Assembly (NCBI GenBank): GCA_021849075.1
Contig: JAJZTH010000001.1
Span: 328,703 to 392,702, forward strand
Source: Pseudomonadota bacterium
GTDB lineage: Bacteria; Pseudomonadota; Alphaproteobacteria; Sphingomonadales; Sphingomonadaceae
Direction: 5' to 3'
Length of the DNA stretch: 64,000 nt
Part shown: piece by piece, positions 34,316 to 42,538 of the stretch
Numbering within the stretch: position 1 is the first letter of the stretch
How the letters are laid out: each line of letters starts with the position of its first letter
Notes under the pieces: model-generated
Databases searched by the model: none
What the model saw: the letters and a program-made list of their open reading frames with translations, nothing else
What the model was told of the DNA's origin: nothing
Program-made: the position numbers and the translations under genes

Positions 34316-34427
34316 TCCGCATTAACCGTCGCTGACAGCCCCGTTCCCGGACGGTTCAGTCGGCAACGGCCATTCTCCCTCTCATGCTTTCGTCCATGCC
34401 GGGCGTGCATCTGAGGAGAGACAGGCA

Positions 34428-34730
34428 ATGAAACTTTTATGGAAAGGCGCGGCGGCGCTGAGCATCGCCGTCGCCGGATTGAGTGCGACGGCCATCCCCG
34501 CGCAGGCACATGATCGTGGTTATGGCTGGCGCGGCGACCGCGATGGCCGCTGGGATCGCCGGGGCTGGGACAATCGGCGCTGGGACGATCGCCGCCACTG
34601 GCGCGGGGATCGGCGCGACTGGCGGGGCGGGCGCGGCTATTACCGCACCGGCTATCGTCAGCGCTGCTGGACCGAATGGCGCTATGACTATTATCGCGAC
34701 CGCGATGTGCGCGTGCGCATCTGTCGCTGA
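34428..34730 (+). CDS. small secreted Arg/Trp/Gly/Asp-rich protein
   Basis: 100 aa, ATG at 34428 with GAGGAGAGA upstream. Signal peptide 1-27 (ending AIPAQA). The mature part is low complexity: repeats of D-R-R-x-W and G-D-R around residues 30-70, then RQRCWTEWRYDYYRDRDVRVRICR with two Cys. Similar envelope proteins are frequent in sphingomonads, but no function is known to me. It is predicted periplasmic or surface-associated and very basic. Confidence 0.75.
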   Translation: MKLLWKGAAALSIAVAGLSATAIPAQAHDRGYGWRGDRDGRWDRRGWDNRRWDDRRHWRGDRRDWRGGRGYYRTGYRQRCWTEWRYDYYRDRDVRVRICR

Positions 34731-34829
34731 CACCGTCTGCGGCTCGCCCATGGCCAGAGGGCGGGTCGCATGTTGACGGATGGCGGGGCCAGACGCTAGG
34801 CGCGACGCAGCATTTCAAGGAATTTGATC

Positions 34830-35105
34830 ATGAGCGACACGCCCCCCGACCATCTGTCCACCAATCCCAAAAGCCCCCATTTCGACATGGAGGTGCTTCA
34901 GCGCGGCATCGGCATCCGTTTCAAGGGCCGCGAGCGCAAGGATGTGGAGGAATATAATATTTCCGAAGGCTGGATTCGCGTCGCCGCCGGCAAGACCCGC
35001 GACCGCCACGGCAATCCGCTGACGATCAAGCTGACCGGCGAAGTCGAAGCCTGGTTCGAAACCCCCGCGGAAGACGCCGGGGACAAGGCCACCGACGCCG
35101 AATAA
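34830..35105 (+). CDS. DUF3297 family protein
   Basis: 91 aa, ATG at 34830 after AAGGA. The sequence DHLSTNPKSPHFDMEVLQRGIGIRFKG, then EEYNISEGWIRVAAGKTRDRHGNPLTIKLTGEVEAWFE is the DUF3297 pattern, a short glutathione-peroxidase-like named family without known role. Acidic C-terminus. Followed by a terminator. Confidence 0.85.
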   Translation: MSDTPPDHLSTNPKSPHFDMEVLQRGIGIRFKGRERKDVEEYNISEGWIRVAAGKTRDRHGNPLTIKLTGEVEAWFETPAEDAGDKATDAE

Positions 35106-35113
35106 GCATGACG

Positions 35114-35140
35114 AAAGGGGCGCTCGATGCGCCCCTTTTT
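35114..35140. terminator. intrinsic terminator
   Basis: The stem aaaggggcgc (35114-35123) pairs with gcgccccttt (35129-35138), loop tcgat, with a T run at the end. It closes the DUF3297 gene and sits 4 nt before the convergent CHAP gene stop. Confidence 0.85.
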
Positions 35141-35143
35141 CTA

Positions 35144-35899
35144 TCAGTTCAGCACCGCTTCCCGCTTCACGTCGGAGATGATGGCGCTGAGCGACCGTTC
35201 CTCCGGCGCGGCATCGGCAAAGGTGACGACCCGCATGTCGGTCGCCAGCCGCGGCGCCGCCTCGCGTGAGGCTCTGACCACACCCCTGACGTGCGCCGGC
35301 CGCGCCTGCGCCACCATCAGACCGCGTGGCGACACGGGTGCGGATCGCACCACCGCCGGCATCGCCTTTTCCTCCCAATTGTCCGTATCGACCTTCGCAA
35401 AGCGCACGCTCGCGCCCAGCGCCGGATCGGGGACGAAATCGTGCAACTTCGCCTTGGCCGGATAGATGAAGCCATAGGTTGGATTGGTGCGTGCGCCCAT
35501 CTGCCCGGTCGGGCTGTGCCAGACACGGACCTGGCTCCAGTCGCCCCCGTCCGATACATCGATCGCCAGCACATCTTCCTCGATCGATCCGGGCACCGAC
35601 CAGTTGGCATGGCGGATCAACACACGGCGATCGTCCAGCACCTTGCTGACCACCGCGACATGCCCCAGCACCATCGGCCCATAGGGACGAAACGCCAGCA
35701 CCGCGCCCTTTTTCGGGCTGTGGCCACGCTTATATTGCCCGTCGGCCTGGTCCCACCAGCTCAGCGCATCGCCGCGAATATCCACGCCCGATACGGTGCG
35801 GGCATAGGGCACGCACTGCAACACCGCCGCGCCAAAGGCAGGCGCAGCCATCAGGCCGGACAGCAGGCAAGCTGCCGCCCAGCGCGTCATTCGAATCAT
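35144..35899 (-). CDS. secreted CHAP-domain protein 1
   Basis: 251 aa, ATG at 35899. Signal peptide 1-23. The CHAP (NlpC/P60-like amidase/peptidase) domain has catalytic Cys in LQCVPYARTVSGVDI, His in LGHVAVVSKVL and acidic/polar partner in IRHANWSVPGSI. A C-terminal region of about 110 residues rich in Arg/Ala/Val is not part of the domain. CHAP proteins cleave peptidoglycan cross-bridges. A paralogue lies immediately upstream on the same strand. Confidence 0.85.
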   Translation of the reverse strand: MIRMTRWAAACLLSGLMAAPAFGAAVLQCVPYARTVSGVDIRGDALSWWDQADGQYKRGHSPKKGAVLAFRPYGPMVLGHVAVVSKVLDDRRVLIRHANWSVPGSIEEDVLAIDVSDGGDWSQVRVWHSPTGQMGARTNPTYGFIYPAKAKLHDFVPDPALGASVRFAKVDTDNWEEKAMPAVVRSAPVSPRGLMVAQARPAHVRGVVRASREAAPRLATDMRVVTFADAAPEERSLSAIISDVKREAVLN

Positions 35900-35996
35900 T
35901 ATGCGATCCCGAAACGTCTAGAATCGCCCCACCGGGAACGACCCTAAAACGCGGACTCTTTGAGAAAGATTAAGATTGGGGGGAAAGGTTAAATTC

Positions 35997-36530
35997 TTAG
36001 AAAGCAGCGCGCATTGCAGCGCCGCCGGTCTGTTCGGCCGATGCGATGCGCACCGGGGCCTGATCGATCGCCTTGGGCGCATCGGCATAGATGAAGCCGC
36101 GGGCCGCATTGGAGCGCAGGCCCAGATTGCCGATCGGGCCGTACCATACGCGCACATCGGTCCAGTCATTGTTGGGCGACACGTCGATGGCGCGGACATT
36201 GCGCTCGATGCCGCCACGATAGGACCAGTTGGCGTGGGTCAGCAGCACTTCGCGATCGCTGACCACCTTGCTGACCATGGCGACATGGCCGACCGGCATG
36301 GAGCGGCTGGCGGCAAAGGCCAGAACGGCGCCGACGCGCGGTTCATGACCACGGTCATAACGACCTTCGGCCTGACCCCACCAGGTATTGGCGTTGCCAT
36401 GAATGTCGATACCGGAAACTTCACGGGCGAAGGGCGCGCATTGCAGCGTGCCGGCCGTGGCGGGAACAGCGATAAGAGCAGAGAGCGCAAGAACAGACGC
36501 CGCGAAAAACACGCGAAAACCAGCGAACAT
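35997..36530 (-). CDS. secreted CHAP-domain protein 2
   Basis: 177 aa, ATG at 36530. Signal peptide 1-26. Same catalytic pattern as the neighbour (LQCAPFAREVSGIDI, VGHVAMVSKVV, LTHANWSYRGGIE) with about half of the domain residues identical by eye, but without the long C-terminal extension. The two genes are a tandem duplication, 97 nt apart. Likely peptidoglycan hydrolase in the periplasm. Confidence 0.85.
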   Translation of the reverse strand: MFAGFRVFFAASVLALSALIAVPATAGTLQCAPFAREVSGIDIHGNANTWWGQAEGRYDRGHEPRVGAVLAFAASRSMPVGHVAMVSKVVSDREVLLTHANWSYRGGIERNVRAIDVSPNNDWTDVRVWYGPIGNLGLRSNAARGFIYADAPKAIDQAPVRIASAEQTGGAAMRAAF

Positions 36531-36638
36531 CCGATTGCGACCCCGACTTATTGTGTAGGCTTGAACCCCGATGACCGCTTTAGGGCAGAGCCAGGACGAA
36601 CGGACAAGCGCGGGGCGACGAGTCGTTTGATCGATGCG

Positions 36639-37712
36639 TTATGCTGCGGAACGAAAAACATGGCCGGCCGTTACAGTCAGCCGTGTCGCATCATCCAGAT
36701 CGTTGAAAAGACTGGATTCCGTACCCGTCATCCACACCTGCCCCCCGGTATCCCGCAATCGTTGGAACAGTGCGCTGCGGCGCGACGGGTCAAGATGGGC
36801 CGCCACTTCGTCGAGCAGCAACACCGGCGGCTGGCCGCGATCGGCGGCGACCAGCGCGGCGTGGGCCAGCAGGATCGACAGCAGCAACGCCTTCTGCTCC
36901 CCGGTCGAACAGAGCGCCGCCGCCTGCTCCTTGGCGATGTGCGTGACGGACAGGTCATGGCGATGCGGGCCGGACAGGGTGCGCCCCGCCGCCGCATCGC
37001 GCCGCCGCTCTCGCGCCAGCCGCGCCGCCAGCGGTTCGTCGCCAGCCTCCTCGCCGCCGTCGATCGCGATCAGCGGCCGGGCAAAGGGTTCGTCGGGCTG
37101 GTCGGCCAACGCATCGTTCAGCCGCGCGACCAGATCCGCCCGCGCCCCGGCCAGCGCCGCGCCATGTTCGCCCATCTGCGCCTCCAGCGCGCTCAGCCAG
37201 GCCGGATCGGCCCGCCGCACATCGCTCAGCAGCCGGTTGCGCGCCCGCATCGCCGCATCATAGCGCGCACTATGCGCCGCATGCCCCGGATGCAGCGCCA
37301 GCGTCAGCCGGTCGAGAAACCGCCGCCGCCCGCCCGGACTGTCCAGAAACAGCCGGTCCATCGCCGGGGTCAGCCACACGATCGACAGATGATCGGCCAG
37401 CGCATTGGCAGAGGAAGCCACCCCGCCGATCCGCACCTGTCGCCGGTCGGGGCTGGCGGGCGCGACGCCGGTGCCCAGCACTACGCCATCCACCTCCGCC
37501 GCGACGCCAAAACCGCCCGGCCCGCCCTGCCGCGCCATGGCAGACAACGGCACGCCGCGCAGGCCCCTGCCCGGCGCCAGCATCGACACCGCTTCCAATA
37601 TATTGGTCTTGCCTGCGCCATTGTCGCCGGTCAGCAGGATGAAGGCATGATCAGGCAGGATCAGCGCATCCGCATGATTGCGGAAATCGCTCAGGGTCAG
37701 GCGGCCGATCAT
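36639..37712 (-). CDS. recF: DNA replication and repair protein RecF
   Basis: 357 aa, ATG at 37712 ([21 protein letters not shown]). Walker [14 protein letters not shown] (about 31-43), ABC signature region [26 protein letters not shown] and Walker [15 protein letters not shown] are all present. RecF loads RecA at gaps together with RecO/RecR. The gene is separate from dnaN in this genome. Confidence 0.95.
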   Translation of the reverse strand: MIGRLTLSDFRNHADALILPDHAFILLTGDNGAGKTNILEAVSMLAPGRGLRGVPLSAMARQGGPGGFGVAAEVDGVVLGTGVAPASPDRRQVRIGGVASSANALADHLSIVWLTPAMDRLFLDSPGGRRRFLDRLTLALHPGHAAHSARYDAAMRARNRLLSDVRRADPAWLSALEAQMGEHGAALAGARADLVARLNDALADQPDEPFARPLIAIDGGEEAGDEPLAARLARERRRDAAAGRTLSGPHRHDLSVTHIAKEQAAALCSTGEQKALLLSILLAHAALVAADRGQPPVLLLDEVAAHLDPSRRSALFQRLRDTGGQVWMTGTESSLFNDLDDATRLTVTAGHVFRSAA

Positions 37713-37820
37713 CGGCCCGCTGTAGCGGGGAGAACGGGCGGAAGATAGATGCGTTGGCGGTTGGGCGCGCGCGCAGTACGGGAGAAGAAGAAAGGGCAGC
37801 TTTTGGGTGGTTTGCCGCCA

Positions 37821-37943
37821 TTCCCCTCCCGCAGGCGGGAGGGGCAGCGAGACTTGCGCGCGTAGCGCGTTAGTCGCAGCGGGGTGGGCTGTTGCTACGT
37901 CCAGCCCACCCCCTAACCCCCTCCCGCTTGCGGGAGGGGGAAC
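37821..37943. repeat. GC-rich palindromic intergenic element
   Basis: In the 279-nt gap between recF and the lipoprotein gene. Two self-complementary ends, cccctcccgcaggcggga-type at the left (about 37822-37843) and cccctcccgcttgcggga-type at the right (about 37919-37940), flank a segment with its own inverted pair (ggggtgggctg / cagcccacccc). The design resembles short non-coding MITE/REP-like elements. No reading frame inside. Confidence 0.6.
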
Positions 37944-37991
37944 ATGTCCACAACTGGTCGTAACCCGCCGCCAGACCGAGCGCGCTTCCTC

Positions 37992-38486
37992 TCAGCATCT
38001 TTTGCGCGTCACCGCCGTTCCGTCGTTCGTCACGATCAGCTTTTCGCCCGTCCGCCGCATCTCTACAGTGCGCTGCCAGCTCTGGCCTTCGCCGGTGAAG
38101 CTGGCGTCCACGGCAACCCGGCCGTCTGCCCCTTCGCGGACCGCCTTCACCGTGCCGACGCTTTCGTGAAAGATCAGCTGATCGGGCGCGACCGTCAGTT
38201 CCAGCGCGGCGGCGCGGTCGCCGCAGCGTTCCGCCTCGCCAGCCCAGCGCCCTTGAAAGGCGGCCGGGATCAACCCGTCGGGCGCAGCGGGCGGCGGCGG
38301 TCCATCGACGCCGGCCGCCGGTTCGGGCGGGGCCATGGCGTTGGCGGGCGCATCGGCCGGCCGCGTTTGCGGCAGCGCCTGATCCACGATGTTGGTGACG
38401 ACGCCGGGCTGCTGCGCGGCTTCATTCTGCTGACGGTCGCAGGCGGCGGCGAGCAGGAGCAGGGAAAGCGGCAAAATCCTGATCAT
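37992..38486 (-). CDS. hypothetical lipoprotein
   Basis: 164 aa, ATG at 38486. Type II signal: MIRILPLSLLLLAAAC with the lipobox Cys at residue 16. A Pro/Ala-rich linker (about 40-70) is followed by a small domain with two Cys (AERCGDRAAALELTVAPDQLIFHESVGTVKAV ... KRC). No family recognised. Membrane-anchored in the periplasm. Confidence 0.75.
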   Translation of the reverse strand: MIRILPLSLLLLAAACDRQQNEAAQQPGVVTNIVDQALPQTRPADAPANAMAPPEPAAGVDGPPPPAAPDGLIPAAFQGRWAGEAERCGDRAAALELTVAPDQLIFHESVGTVKAVREGADGRVAVDASFTGEGQSWQRTVEMRRTGEKLIVTNDGTAVTRKRC

Positions 38487-38584
38487 CTCGAAAAAACCCG
38501 GCCGCCCCCTCCCGGTTCCCCCGCATGACTCACGGCGGGCGGCATGATAGCGTGCGGCGTCACCTTCGAAGGAGAGTCTGCATC

Positions 38585-38974
38585 ATGCCGGTGCTGGGAA
38601 TGGGCGGCCTGTTTTTCCGATCGCGCGATCCGCAGGCGCTGGCCGAATGGTATCGCACCCACCTCAATGTCGGTGGCGGCTGCGTCGCCGATCCTCAGGC
38701 GGAAGCGAATGAATGGGTGTGGCAGACGCTGGGCGGCCCGATGGTCTTCGCCCCGTTCAAGGCCGACAGCGATTATTTCGCCGCCGACAAACAGTATATG
38801 ATCAATTTCCGCGTGTCCGACCTCGACGGGCTGCTGGCGCACTTGCGTGCGGCGGACATTGCGATCATCACCAAGCCCGAATGGGACGACCCGGTGGTCG
38901 GCCGTTTTGCCCGCATTCACGATCCGGAGGGCAATGCGATCGAACTTTGGGAACAGCCTGCCCCAAAAGAATGA
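38585..38974 (+). CDS. VOC (glyoxalase/bleomycin resistance) family protein
   Basis: 129 aa, ATG at 38585. A single vicinal-oxygen-chelate module pair: GGLFFRSRDPQALAEWYRTHLNV in the first beta-alpha-beta unit and YMINFRVSDLDGLLAHL ... RIHDPEGNAIELWEQ in the second, with the terminal metal-ligand Glu. Substrate unknown; small members act as dioxygenases, isomerases or binding proteins. It is followed after 16 nt by a peroxiredoxin gene. Confidence 0.85.
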   Translation: MPVLGMGGLFFRSRDPQALAEWYRTHLNVGGGCVADPQAEANEWVWQTLGGPMVFAPFKADSDYFAADKQYMINFRVSDLDGLLAHLRAADIAIITKPEWDDPVVGRFARIHDPEGNAIELWEQPAPKE

Positions 38975-38990
38975 TCTAAGGAGCCTGTCC

Positions 38991-39521
38991 ATGAAGCGCC
39001 TGTCCCTTTTCCTCGCCGCCGCCGCCGTGTTGACGCCGGGTGCCGCCATGGCCGCGCTCGCCATCGGCGCGAAAGCGCCCGACTTCACCACCCGCGGCGC
39101 GATCGCGGGCAAGACCTTCACCGTCACCCTGTCGCACCAGTTAAAGCGCGGGCCGGTGGTGCTCTATTTCTTCCCCAAGGCGTTCACGCCGGGCTGCTCG
39201 GCCGAAGCGCGCGAATTTGCCGAGAATATCGAAAAGTTCAAGGCGGCGGGCGCGACGGTGATCGGCATGTCGGCCGATCCGGTCGATGATCTGGTCGCTT
39301 TTTCCACCAAGGAATGCGCGGGCAAGTTCGCCGTGGCTTCGGCCGGGCCGGGCATCGTGTCGGGCTATGACGTCGCGCTAAAGATGCGGCCGGGCATGAC
39401 CGACCGCACATCCTATGTCATCGCGCCGTCGGGCCGCATCGCCTTCGTCCACAGCGAAATGAGCTATGCGGGCCATGTGAAGAGCACGCTGGCCGCGGTC
39501 GAGGCGATGAAGACGAAATAA
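38991..39521 (+). CDS. exported peroxiredoxin (BCP/AhpC-TSA fold)
   Basis: 176 aa, ATG at 38991 after AAGGAG. Signal peptide 1-22 (ending AMA). The thioredoxin fold has the peroxidatic Cys in FFPKAFTPGCSAEAREF (T-x3-C type) and the Arg region MTDRTSYVIAPSGRI. A further Cys lies in STKECAGKFAVAS. It probably detoxifies peroxides in the periplasm. Possibly co-transcribed with the VOC gene. Confidence 0.88.
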   Translation: MKRLSLFLAAAAVLTPGAAMAALAIGAKAPDFTTRGAIAGKTFTVTLSHQLKRGPVVLYFFPKAFTPGCSAEAREFAENIEKFKAAGATVIGMSADPVDDLVAFSTKECAGKFAVASAGPGIVSGYDVALKMRPGMTDRTSYVIAPSGRIAFVHSEMSYAGHVKSTLAAVEAMKTK

Positions 39522-39572
39522 TGCTGGCGGTCTTTTGGGAGGCGGCGCGCACCGCTTCCCGACGGACGGACT

Positions 39573-40490
39573 TCACCCCTTCACATATTGGCCAAACCAG
39601 CCCAGCGTCGCATCCCACGCCGCCTTGGCCGCCGCCTCATTATAGCTGGGGCGATAATCCGCCATGAAGCCATGGTCCGCGCCTTCATGCACGATGATCA
39701 TGTCGGGCGGTGATTTTCCCGCCGCAGCCAGCGCGGCCTGCATCATATGCACATCGGCGACCGGGATGCCCTTGTCCAGTGCGCCATATTGGCCCAGCAC
39801 CGGCGCTTTCAGTCTATCCACCTGTTCGATCACGCTGAGCGGCTGCAATGCGGTCTTGTCCGTCACCAGCCGGCCGTAAAAGGCGACCCCGGCGTTCAGA
39901 TCGGCGCTGTGCGCGGCATAGAGCCACACCATCCGCCCGCCCCAGCAAAAGCCGGTGATGCCGCGCCGCGTCGCATCGCCGCCATGGCCGCCCGCAAAGG
40001 CATATGTCGTGTCGATGTCGGCCAGCACCTGTGTGTCGGGCGCTTTCGACACGATCGTCCCGACCAGTTGCCTGAAATCCGCCACCTTGGTCGCATCGCC
40101 ATGGCGCGCGAACAGATCGGGCGCGATGGCGTAATAGCCGGCCCTGGCGAAGCGCCGGCACATGTCGCGAATCCATTCATGCACGCCGAAAATCTCGTGC
40201 ACGACGACGATGACAGGCGCGGGCTTGCCGCCGGCGGGGCGCGCGACGAAGGCGGGCATGGCGAAACCGTCATTCGCGGCGATCGACACATTCTCTTCCG
40301 TCAGTCCGTCGCCCGGCGTCTGCACCGCGCTGCTGGCGACCGGGCGACAGGCGGCGGCGAAACCGGCGGCGAAGGCCCCGCCGGTCAGCACATGGCGGCG
40401 CTGCAATCCGGTCGTGCCGATCCAGTTGCGATCCTCGGGCAAGCGCGCGGACGCTTCCCGATCCTTCTCGTCCTGGCGCTCACTGGTCAT
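39573..40490 (-). CDS. dienelactone hydrolase family protein with export signal
   Basis: 305 aa, ATG at 40490 with AGGAG upstream. After an unusual 35-residue polar N-terminus comes a twin-arginine-like stretch, LQRRHVLTGGAFAAGFAAAC, with a possible lipobox Cys. The alpha/beta hydrolase domain has the DLH nucleophile elbow GFCWGG (Cys nucleophile), HEIFGVHEWIRDM, and the catalytic Asp and His in ALDKGIPV and GADHGFMAD. Family enzymes open dienelactones or related lactones; here exported by inference. Confidence 0.85.
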   Translation of the reverse strand: MTSERQDEKDREASARLPEDRNWIGTTGLQRRHVLTGGAFAAGFAAACRPVASSAVQTPGDGLTEENVSIAANDGFAMPAFVARPAGGKPAPVIVVVHEIFGVHEWIRDMCRRFARAGYYAIAPDLFARHGDATKVADFRQLVGTIVSKAPDTQVLADIDTTYAFAGGHGGDATRRGITGFCWGGRMVWLYAAHSADLNAGVAFYGRLVTDKTALQPLSVIEQVDRLKAPVLGQYGALDKGIPVADVHMMQAALAAAGKSPPDMIIVHEGADHGFMADYRPSYNEAAAKAAWDATLGWFGQYVKG

Positions 40491-40558
40491 CGGTGCGTCT
40501 CCTGCCATTTGCCGTCGACGCAGCCTAAAGGATCAGCCCGGAAACGAAAGGCCCCGCG

Positions 40559-41044
40559 TCAGGGGATAGCCAACGCCATCCCCGCCTTCACCCGGTCCAG
40601 CGCCAGAAAGCTGTGATAGCTGGCGACAAAGTCGTTTTCGGCAAAAAGCCGCCGGGTGATCGCTTCATAGGCGTGCATGTCCGGCGCGACGATCAGCAGG
40701 ACGAAACTCAGGCCGCCGGTCACATAATAGCATTGCTGCACATCGCGGTCGGCGCGGAACAGCGCCTTGGCCCGATCGACCGTCGCCGCCTTCTCATCGG
40801 TCAGGTTGACCTGGACGATCGATGTGATGCCCAGCCCGACCGCATCGGGATCGACGATGGCGGCATTGGCGGCGATCACGCCATCCTTCTCCATCGCCGC
40901 GATGCGCCGCTGCACGGCGGCGGTCGACAGGTTCACCGCTTCGGCAATGGCGCGTTGCGGCATGCGATTATCCTGCTGGATGATTCGCAGGATCGCCCGG
41001 TCGAACGGATCGATCGCGCGGCGGGATGCGGAAAAATCGGCCAT
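40559..41044 (-). CDS. Lrp/AsnC family transcriptional regulator
   Basis: 161 aa, ATG at 41044. N-terminal HTH (DRAILRIIQQDNRMPQRAIAEAVNLSTAAVQRRIAAMEKDGVI) and C-terminal RAM ligand domain (VQVNLTDEKAATVDRAKALFRADRDVQQCYYVTGGLSFVLLI). It is divergent from an EamA transporter gene (103-nt shared promoter region), which it probably regulates in response to an amino acid. Confidence 0.9.
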   Translation of the reverse strand: MADFSASRRAIDPFDRAILRIIQQDNRMPQRAIAEAVNLSTAAVQRRIAAMEKDGVIAANAAIVDPDAVGLGITSIVQVNLTDEKAATVDRAKALFRADRDVQQCYYVTGGLSFVLLIVAPDMHAYEAITRRLFAENDFVASYHSFLALDRVKAGMALAIP

Positions 41045-41147
41045 GACCGAGTAATTGTTGCATTCGGCCAGCCAATCAAGAGCGTTTTTCCCATGACGAT
41101 GATGATATTTATCGCACTATGGCCAATGGGGCGAAGATGGTGGCGGC

Positions 41148-42107
41148 ATGAACAGGGTATCGAACGGCAATATCGTGGCGGGCATCGCCTGCGGCATGGG
41201 CGCGGGGGCGCTGTGGGGGCTGGTGTTTCTGGCGCCGGAAGTGATGCGCGGCTTCAGCCCGCTGCAACAGGCGGTCGGCCGCTACCTCGCCTATGGCCTC
41301 TTGTCCGCGCTGCTGATCGCGCCGCGCTGGCGCAGCCTTAGCGCGCGGATGACCCCGCGCCTGCTATGGGCGCTGGCCTGGCTCGCGCTGGCGGGCAATC
41401 TTTTTTATTATGTGCTGCTGGCCAGTGCGGTGCAGATGGGCGGCATCGCCATGACATCGCTGGTGGTCGGCTTCCTTCCCGTCGCGGTGACGATCATCGG
41501 CAGTCGCGAAGTCGGCGCGCTGCCGCTGCGACAGCTTGCCCCCTCGCTGCTGCTGTGCGTGGCGGGCGCGCTGTGCATCGGCTGGCAGGCGGTGGTGATG
41601 CCCGGCCCGGGTCCGGTCGCGACGCGGCTGATCGGTTTCCTGTGCGCGGTCGGCGCGCTCGCATCCTGGACCGCCTTCGCCATCGGCAATAATCACTGGC
41701 TGCGCCGCATGGGCGACATGCCCGCGCAGGACTGGAATTTGCTGATCGGGCTGGCGACCGGCGCGCAGGCTGTGCTGTTCCTGCCGGTCGTGCTGCTGGC
41801 TGGCCTTGGCGATCATGACGCCGCCGCATGGGGCCGGTTCGCAGCCGTCTCCTTCGCTGTCGCACTGCTCGCCTCGATCGTGGGTAACATGCTGTGGAAC
41901 CGGATGAGCCGGCTGCTGCCGCTGACGATGGTGGGGCAGATGATCCTGTTCGAAACCGGCTTCGCCCTGCTCTATGGCTTCGCATGGGAAGGCCGGTTGC
42001 CGACCCTGCTGGAAGGAGCCGCCTTCGCCCTCGTCATCCTCAGCGTCGTCACCTGCATCGCCGCACACCGGCGGCCGGTGCCGGCAGAAGCCGCCATTGC
42101 GGCCTGA
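41148..42107 (+). CDS. EamA/DMT family transporter
   Basis: 319 aa, ATG at 41148. Ten membrane segments in two EamA repeats (LWGLVFLAPEVMRGFSPLQQAVGRYLAYGLLSALLI ... LASIVGNMLWNRMSRLLPLTMVGQMILFETGFALLYGFAWEG). Likely a metabolite or amino acid exporter. The divergent Lrp gene supports an amino acid substrate. Confidence 0.87.
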   Translation: MNRVSNGNIVAGIACGMGAGALWGLVFLAPEVMRGFSPLQQAVGRYLAYGLLSALLIAPRWRSLSARMTPRLLWALAWLALAGNLFYYVLLASAVQMGGIAMTSLVVGFLPVAVTIIGSREVGALPLRQLAPSLLLCVAGALCIGWQAVVMPGPGPVATRLIGFLCAVGALASWTAFAIGNNHWLRRMGDMPAQDWNLLIGLATGAQAVLFLPVVLLAGLGDHDAAAWGRFAAVSFAVALLASIVGNMLWNRMSRLLPLTMVGQMILFETGFALLYGFAWEGRLPTLLEGAAFALVILSVVTCIAAHRRPVPAEAAIAA

Positions 42108-42151
42108 TTGCGTCCTTTCCCCTTTGCCCGAATCGCGATAGGGCGATTTTC

Positions 42152-42538
42152 ATGACCAACATGTTTCTTGTGATGGGCGGCGGCGCAATCGGCGCGGCGC
42201 TGCGCTATCAACTGGGCCGCTTCGTCGCCCCGATCACCCCCGGCGCGACCTGGCCCTGGGGCACCTTTGCCGCCAACCTGATCGGCGGCTTCGCCATGGG
42301 CCTGCTCGCCGGCTGGCTCGCGCGCGGCAGCGCCGCCTCCGGGGAGCCGATCCGCCTGTTGCTGGGCGTAGGCGTCTTGGGCGGCTTCACCACCTTTTCC
42401 GCCTTCAGCCTGGAAACCATGCTGATGATCGAGCGCGGCCAGATCGTGCTTGCGTTGGCCTATGCGCTGGCATCGGTGATCGGCGCGGTCGGCGCGCTGG
42501 CGCTGGGCCTCACCCTGATGCGGAGTGCCGTGGCATGA
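42152..42538 (+). CDS. crcB: fluoride channel CrcB/Fluc
   Basis: 128 aa, ATG at 42152. Four membrane helices with the Fluc signature: GGAIGAALRYQLGRF, GTFAANLIGGFAMGLL and GGFTTFSAFSLETM, the Phe-box and Na+-site region included. The dual-topology dimer exports F-. No fluoride riboswitch motif is visible in the 44-nt leader. The stop overlaps the next start in ATGA (42535). Confidence 0.93.
   Translation: MTNMFLVMGGGAIGAALRYQLGRFVAPITPGATWPWGTFAANLIGGFAMGLLAGWLARGSAASGEPIRLLLGVGVLGGFTTFSAFSLETMLMIERGQIVLALAYALASVIGAVGALALGLTLMRSAVA

Noticed and set aside
42108..42151. Possible fluoride riboswitch before crcB
   Set aside because: The leader is only 44 nt and lacks the conserved fluoride aptamer sequence.
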